64,000 nucleotides of DNA from Allium sativum (lineage: Eukaryota; Streptophyta; Magnoliopsida; Asparagales; Amaryllidaceae): NCBI GenBank assembly GCA_030737875.1, contig CM060909.1:30525659-30589658 (forward strand), given 5' to 3'. The notes under the pieces were generated by a model. That model saw nothing but the letters and a program-made list of their open reading frames with translations. It did no database searches and was not told the DNA's origin. The position numbers and the translations under genes are program-made. Shown piece by piece: positions 59,326 to 64,000 of the stretch. Position 1 is the first letter of the stretch. Each line of letters opens with the position of its first letter.

Positions 59326-59351
59326 TTGATAGTTAAATAACCGACTATCAA
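59326..59351 (+). other. Conserved hairpin in LTR F
   Basis: TTGATAGT, loop TAAATAACCG, then ACTATCAA: an eight-pair stem. The pair that is C-G in LTR D and T-G in LTR E is T-A here. Confidence 0.65.
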
Positions 59352-59726
59352 ATCTGAACAATTATCGATTGTTGGTTAGGAAAGACCGGGATCGAATTTA
59401 TATTCGAAAACCATTCCGACCAGCAAATACGTAATCGTGGAAGTGATCAGACGATGATCGAGAGGGGGCATTTAAAGAACATAGATCTTCATAAAGCGGA
59501 AGGATTGCTTATAATCTCTGATTTGCTCCCAGAGATAAACTGTGATCCTGTCGTGGTTGGAATCTATGGGTTGCAAGGACTACTCGCTACTAATCTGTAG
59601 GGTGATTCCTAGGATGTGGTAGGAGGGTGCCTTCGGTTGTCCAGTCCCAGGACAACATGTATGGACGATGTGACATTCAAAGTGAATGGTGGCTAGATGT
59701 TCTGGAAAAGATACGTTATAACCTCA

Positions 59727-59980
59727 AAGCCTCACAACCAGGAAATGACAAAATTCGGGCTGGCAACATGGCTATGTGGGTCGCACCCATTAGGGTGTAT
59801 TGTCACCATCTAGAGAATATTCATATTTGTTACTTATTTTCATTTCTGTATCTCCCGGGAACTACGGTGGTCGCGACAAAAAGCCGTAAGGTGGCAGTAT
59901 ATTCGATAAACTCAAGAGAATTGAGTGGTCGGTCATGTGTGGGCTGAGTTGCAAGACGTTCTTGTTGAACCCAGTGTATT
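59727..59980 (+). other. Conserved R-U5 blocks of the giant-LTR family (copy in F)
   Basis: GGCTATGTGGGTCGCACCCA with flanks (59727-59817), and GGTCGGTCATGTGTGGGCTG followed by GTTGCAAGACGTTCTTG (59912-59980). They are close to the copies in D and E although the sequence between differs. Confidence 0.65.
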
Positions 59981-60866
59981 CATCTCTAGAGATACTGTAA
60001 CACCCCACATCCATTAAGGTCACTCACAAAGGGAATGCCTTAACTTCAATGGAGCATTATGGGTACTAGAACGGAAATATTACAAGACAAACATATATAA
60101 AACAGCGAAAAGTAAAATGGAAGTACTTAAAATCATTTATTAAATATAAATGTTAACAAGAAAAGCCCATCAACTTCCAATACCCAATTACATAGTTAAA
60201 ATATCTGTCTTGCTCAAAAACAAAGAAGCATAAAACAAACTGTAGTATTCCCCAATAAAGCGAAGCAAGCCATAGGCAAGAGAAATCCAAGCCATACATG
60301 AAAGAGTCTTGGAGCTTGGTAAGATCTGAACTAAGCTATATTCCCACCCTGTGAACCTAAGGGGGAACGGAAGAAAAAGAGGCGAAACAAAACGGGTCAA
60401 TCATAAAGACTGAGTAAGTCCTAGTGACTTTCAGCACAAAAATAGTTAAGGATAATATGGCATGAGTAAACTGAAAGTAAACATAAGCATGATGACAAGA
60501 TAAGCCACAGGCAAGATAACTAAGGTTAACATGATGTGATTTTTGTCAAGTAACACCACAAGGTTCCCATTCAAGATAAACTAAGTATAATTTTGTAAGA
60601 TTCCTATCAAACATAACAAGATTCCTCTGCTTCGCCATTAAAATATTTCTATGATATCTACTTGCTCTGCACCACCTAACTAGCATCCTCACAATTGTCT
60701 TACAAGGAATGATCTGTATTCTTACTAGTACTCCAACTAGTGTCCTATGTAACAAGGATCCTTACCTCCTACTAGTGTCCCAACTAGTAGCATGTGTTAT
60801 ATAATAAGGCGATCCTGCCTACTAAACATAAGTGATAATAATAATGGTAGTTTCGTGTACCCCTAT

Positions 60867-61060
60867 CTGCTATCATAGGTGCCGCCTGCTCCTATCTCCA
60901 CTAGTGGTACCCACTACCCTCCCCATTCTAATTACAATATTCATAATATGGTAGCTGTACTCCTAGCTGATGTCATAGGTGCTGCTGTCATAGGTGCTGC
61001 TGTCATAGGTGCCGCTTGCTCCTATCTCCACTAGTCGTACCCACTAGCTTCCCCATTCGA
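60867..61060. repeat. Duplicated segment in LTR G
   Basis: GCTCCTATCTCCACTAGTGG with TACCCACTA..CCCCATTC occurs at about 60889 and 61018. Between them TGTCATAGGTGCTGC is repeated in tandem at 15-18 base spacing. Confidence 0.7.
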
Positions 61061-62139
61061 TCGGCTCCCTAACTCGTAGATACCCATGCTGGCCCCACAG
61101 TGGGGTGTATCATTCCCCAAAGTGGCAACCCGGTACAACAGAGATGCACGGCTTATACCTACACGATGCAACAACGTCTTACCTACCAGCCTGGGTCCAC
61201 ACACGCATATGAAACCCGTTGGACTTGCGTTGCCACCGCTAACCCGTTTTGACCTCTTACAATCAAACCCAGTATGCGTGTCCCGTCCTCGACATGGGTC
61301 GAGCTCACAAAGATACGTAATGGGCTACTGGTCTGAAAAGGGTCCCCTTTTCTCGACACAAGCTTCCCACCTATGCTTGGTCCCCTCTAGTAATTCTTAC
61401 TTAACCCCTTCTTATTCATGTCCATTTACATGCTCAAATTTTGGTTAAGTATACACCAGTTATGTCTTACATGTTACCCATATCCCCCACTTAACCCCTA
61501 CATCATCCTCATGTCTTAATACATGCTTTATCTTGGTTAAGTGCTTATAGGTTATATTTTACATGTCATTCATATTATCCCCAACGTCTGGGTTTAACCA
61601 AGCGCCTTGGCTTTATCTGCCATTAGACCCTATGTCTATCCATTAATTATGCGCTTGTGCAACCTCATCAGTCTTATCATTTAACTTGGTTATTTCCATT
61701 CATACCAACCTTCAACTTTGCTTATTAATTCAATTCTTAACTTGCACTATATTAAGTCCATTAATAAGCCCACAACATGTTATTCCTATGATTCATACAT
61801 TAACCCCCGTGATGGTACAATAACATGTTCTTATTCAATCTTTACAACCAAGTACCCCTTAACTTACAAACATACTGGAGAGAGAGAATAATTCCCTAAA
61901 TACCAACCCCGAAGACCGGAATCAACATCAGATTGATACTCAGAGGATTATCCAACCTAACCAATGTTTTGTTCCTTTTTATAATATAACTTATGTCGCC
62001 TTCAATTGTAAATTCATTCTTGTCTTTACATATTGCTTAATCTACAATGAAGCACATCTTTCCTTATTACATAAGTTATATCATCTTATCTATTGTTCCG
62101 CCTAACTTACTTTATTCCATAAGTTATCATTCCCACTTA

Positions 62140-62315
62140 GGCATTAATTAAGATTTACTTAACTCAACCATTCATGTCATAACAGTTAAGTGTCATTCGC
62201 CTAATCATATTACTTAACCCACCCATTCATACCATATTGGTTAAGTGTCATTAGCCTAATCATATTACTTAACCCACCCACTCATACCATATTGGTTAAG
62301 TGTTCTTAGTTTACT
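62140..62315. repeat. 55-bp tandem repeat in LTR G
   Basis: CTAATCATATTACTTAACCC followed by ACCCA..TCATACCATATTGG and TTAAGTGTCATTAGC at 62201 and 62256, with a more diverged copy just upstream and partial copies downstream. Confidence 0.8.
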
Positions 62316-62475
62316 TAACCCTACCCACTGGTCTAATTACCATGTTATGTTGGTTAAGTATTACTATTCGTATTTCCATATGTCACCCACATGTCACCCA
62401 CTTAACCCCCATGTCCCACCACATGTTTATCTGGTTAAGTATTTCTTAATTCATTAAGGCCGTAACCCTATAAAG

Positions 62476-62692
62476 ACCTCTCACATTAGACTGACATTTA
62501 TGGCAGCTGGATATGCCGGGGGGTCCGGGCAGTCTTACACCATAAAAGAGTCTAACCTCGTGTCTTTACAACTGTTATGCTTTTAATTTGGGCCTAGGAC
62601 CTCTCACATTGGGCTACCATTTGTGACTACTGGATTTGTCGGGCGCGTCCGGGCAGTTTTACGTCACAAATGAGTCCAACCTCGTGTCCTAA
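62476..62692. repeat. About 120-bp-offset duplication in LTR G
   Basis: GACCTCTCACATTAGACTGA (62477) and GACCTCTCACATTGGGCTAC (62599) start similar stretches that both contain GTCCGGGCAGT, TTAC and GAGTC(T/C)AACCTCGTGTC. Confidence 0.8.
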
Positions 62693-63902
62693 GAATTGAT
62701 TATCACTTATAATCTTTTACCCCAGTCTTAATAATTTCCTTATTCAAATTATTAATTAATTCCTAATTTAACGATGTCCATAATTGACTCAATTATGTTC
62801 ATCAATTAATGGTATGCAAAATCATACCAATTTTATCACAATTTATCTTATGCCATTAAAGACAACTTATCTCAATTTATATTTATCCCTCCTTTAAGGC
62901 TATTACATGCCAACTACCCAAGACCCACTTAGGCGTGTTCGTATTAGCCCTTTTTCAAGACATAAATTATCATATGTGTTTCAACTACAAATCTCACATA
63001 ATTAACATATGCCCAAGTTCTAGATTACATGTTCGTTTTACATATGCCTAATTCATACCAAATTTACATATGTTCAGTTCATGCCATTTTATATGTATGC
63101 CAATTTTTATGTCAATTTACACATATCAAGTTCTAGCCAAAAATTACATATGCCAATCCCAATTCTTACAATTACCATTTTAATGGCAATACCCAATTAT
63201 CAAATTTCTTATTAATTGCAATAATACCCATATATCCAATTTTCATGTTATCCCATCAATTCCACCAATCACATATATCCAAATAGGTAATATTCCCATA
63301 CTTTTCCCCGTATTCGATCGTACGCAAAACCGTGGTTTAGGCCTAAATCTGAAATTGATCTAGGTTCATCAAAAGAAAATAAATAGGGGAAAGGTAGAAT
63401 TTTGCAATAGAACAAGATCAGATAGAAAACAGCATAAATCATCATGATAGGCATAAAGATTAGATCTTGATAATAATATCAACATGAATCCAAGAAACTG
63501 AATTACAATGGCTGAATAGAGCATGAACTAGACATAAGAATGGAGATGAACAAGTCTCAAAACTCATGGTTCAAAGCTAAACAGGAATAGATCTGAATTG
63601 ATAAACATGCTTATATCCAATTACACTTTATTCCATAGCCATATTAAAATTAAGTATTTTAATCTAAAAAGTAACTAGAACTTACATAGCATGGCTAGCG
63701 AATTTAAGAACTGAAATCGATGTAGAAACGTTGTGGAGTTGTTAATTCATCTCCTTGAATTGTTGTAGAAGTCTTCATCTTTGCATTGGATTGCGTATGA
63801 AAGCTTAAGAAGAAGATTAGAGACGGCGGCCATGACCAAGATGGATTTTAGCAGTATAATGGTGGCTAGACATGTTGTAGTGAATTAGGGTTAGGCCTTA
63901 GG

Positions 63903-63920
63903 TTGTATTTATAGATGTAG
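63903..63920 (-). promoter_or_regulatory. Predicted TATA box of LTR G
   Basis: The minus strand reads CATCTATAAATACAACC. Downstream comes AACCCTAATTCACTACAACA, a plant-like 5' leader. Confidence 0.6.
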
Positions 63921-64000
63921 GAACTCATTTAGGCCCTTAGATCATCCCTAGAGTCAATCCGGACCATCAAAACACATCCCGGGCCTCAAAATGGGTTCTG

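Larger units (their letters stand above)
54820..59995 (+). mobile_element. Giant LTR F, interrupted by LTR G
   Basis: It starts TGTAACATCATAGATTTTTG, matching the start of LTR D (TGTAACGACCTAGATTTTTG). Shared landmarks follow in the same order: GGATTTCGTCGTATAGATT-like (54929), GGGTGCAGGGAAAATAGGTT (57627), AAGGTCTGAGAGGTAAAT (59005), the conserved hairpin (59326) and the two blocks at 59727-59980. A clear TATA box at 56032 gives about 1.2 kb of U3. No polypurine tract precedes it, so it is a solo or 5' LTR. It is cut at 59995, inside the family's GTGTAT..CTCTAGAG segment, by LTR G; the rest would lie beyond the window. Non-coding. Confidence 0.72.
59996..64000 (-). mobile_element. Giant LTR G (right end outside window)
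   Basis: It starts TGTAACACCCC, inserted in LTR F after GATAC. It carries TACCAACCCCGAAGACCGGA (61902) and CAACATCAGATTGATACTC, a block shared with solo LTR C (33640, 34180), in the same orientation as C. The minus-strand TATA box at 63905-63918 lies near the window edge, so almost 3.9 kb of what is visible is downstream of the promoter (R-U5) and U3 is off-window. It contains several tandem duplications. Non-coding; a minus-strand ATGGCCGCCG near 63833 opens only a 29-codon frame. Confidence 0.65.

Noticed and set aside
63745..63835. Minus-strand ATGGCCGCCG start in LTR G as a gene
   Set aside because: Good start context but only 29 codons before a stop; recorded only as an upstream frame in the LTR leader.

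Overview
The window is plant nuclear repeat DNA, and nothing in it looks like an intact host gene. It is AT-rich and built almost wholly of retrotransposons nested in one another. The plant assignment rests on L1-type LINEs with a DUF4283/zinc-knuckle ORF1 and a zinc-binding RT C-terminus, an RTE-clade LINE, two TRIM elements primed by initiator tRNA-Met, and LTRs of TGTAACAACCC...GGGTTGTTACA type. The species cannot be named from the sequence. No rRNA, tRNA, CRISPR array or bacterial-type operon was seen, and no reading frame looks selected as a host protein.

Layout. 1-5189: the promoter-side ends of two giant LTRs on the minus strand, the first (A, to 2696) inserted in the second (B, to 5189). 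5190-5743: a short AT-rich interval with a TTAGAGTTAATCGAA-type array. 5744 to about 11797: a giant LTR (E, minus). 11798-11849: a scrap of pol end and polypurine tract. 11850-18073: a giant LTR (D, plus), so E and D form a large imperfect palindrome. 18074-21019: unassigned, with three iterated hairpins. 21033-21800: a poly(A)-tailed retrocopy with a 13-bp target duplication. 24262-24925: a TRIM with three LTRs and two internal regions between perfect TACTA duplications. About 25540-28560: a relic LTR-like region with a 68-bp tandem array. About 28561-30769: non-coding internal DNA ending in a tRNA-Met primer site beside LTR H (30770-40426). LTR H is interrupted by a complete 6.8-kb solo LTR (C, 31887-38669) flanked by GTATT. 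40427-42869: internal DNA with a broken gag-like frame. 42870-43605: a TIR element. 45130-54650: a LINE cluster in which an RTE fragment is joined to an L1, the L1 is split by a nearly complete antisense L1, and a TRIM sits in its 3' part. 54820-59995: giant LTR F (plus). 59996-64000: giant LTR G (minus), inserted in F and running off the window.

The most distinctive signal is the giant-LTR family (A to G). Each copy has a recognisable TATA box only about 0.6-1.2 kb from one terminus. Roughly 4-6 kb of LTR therefore lies downstream of the promoter and would be R-U5. Inside that span short blocks, and a hairpin with compensatory base change, are conserved between copies that are otherwise strongly diverged. 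All alignments were made by eye, so identities and exact inner boundaries are approximate.
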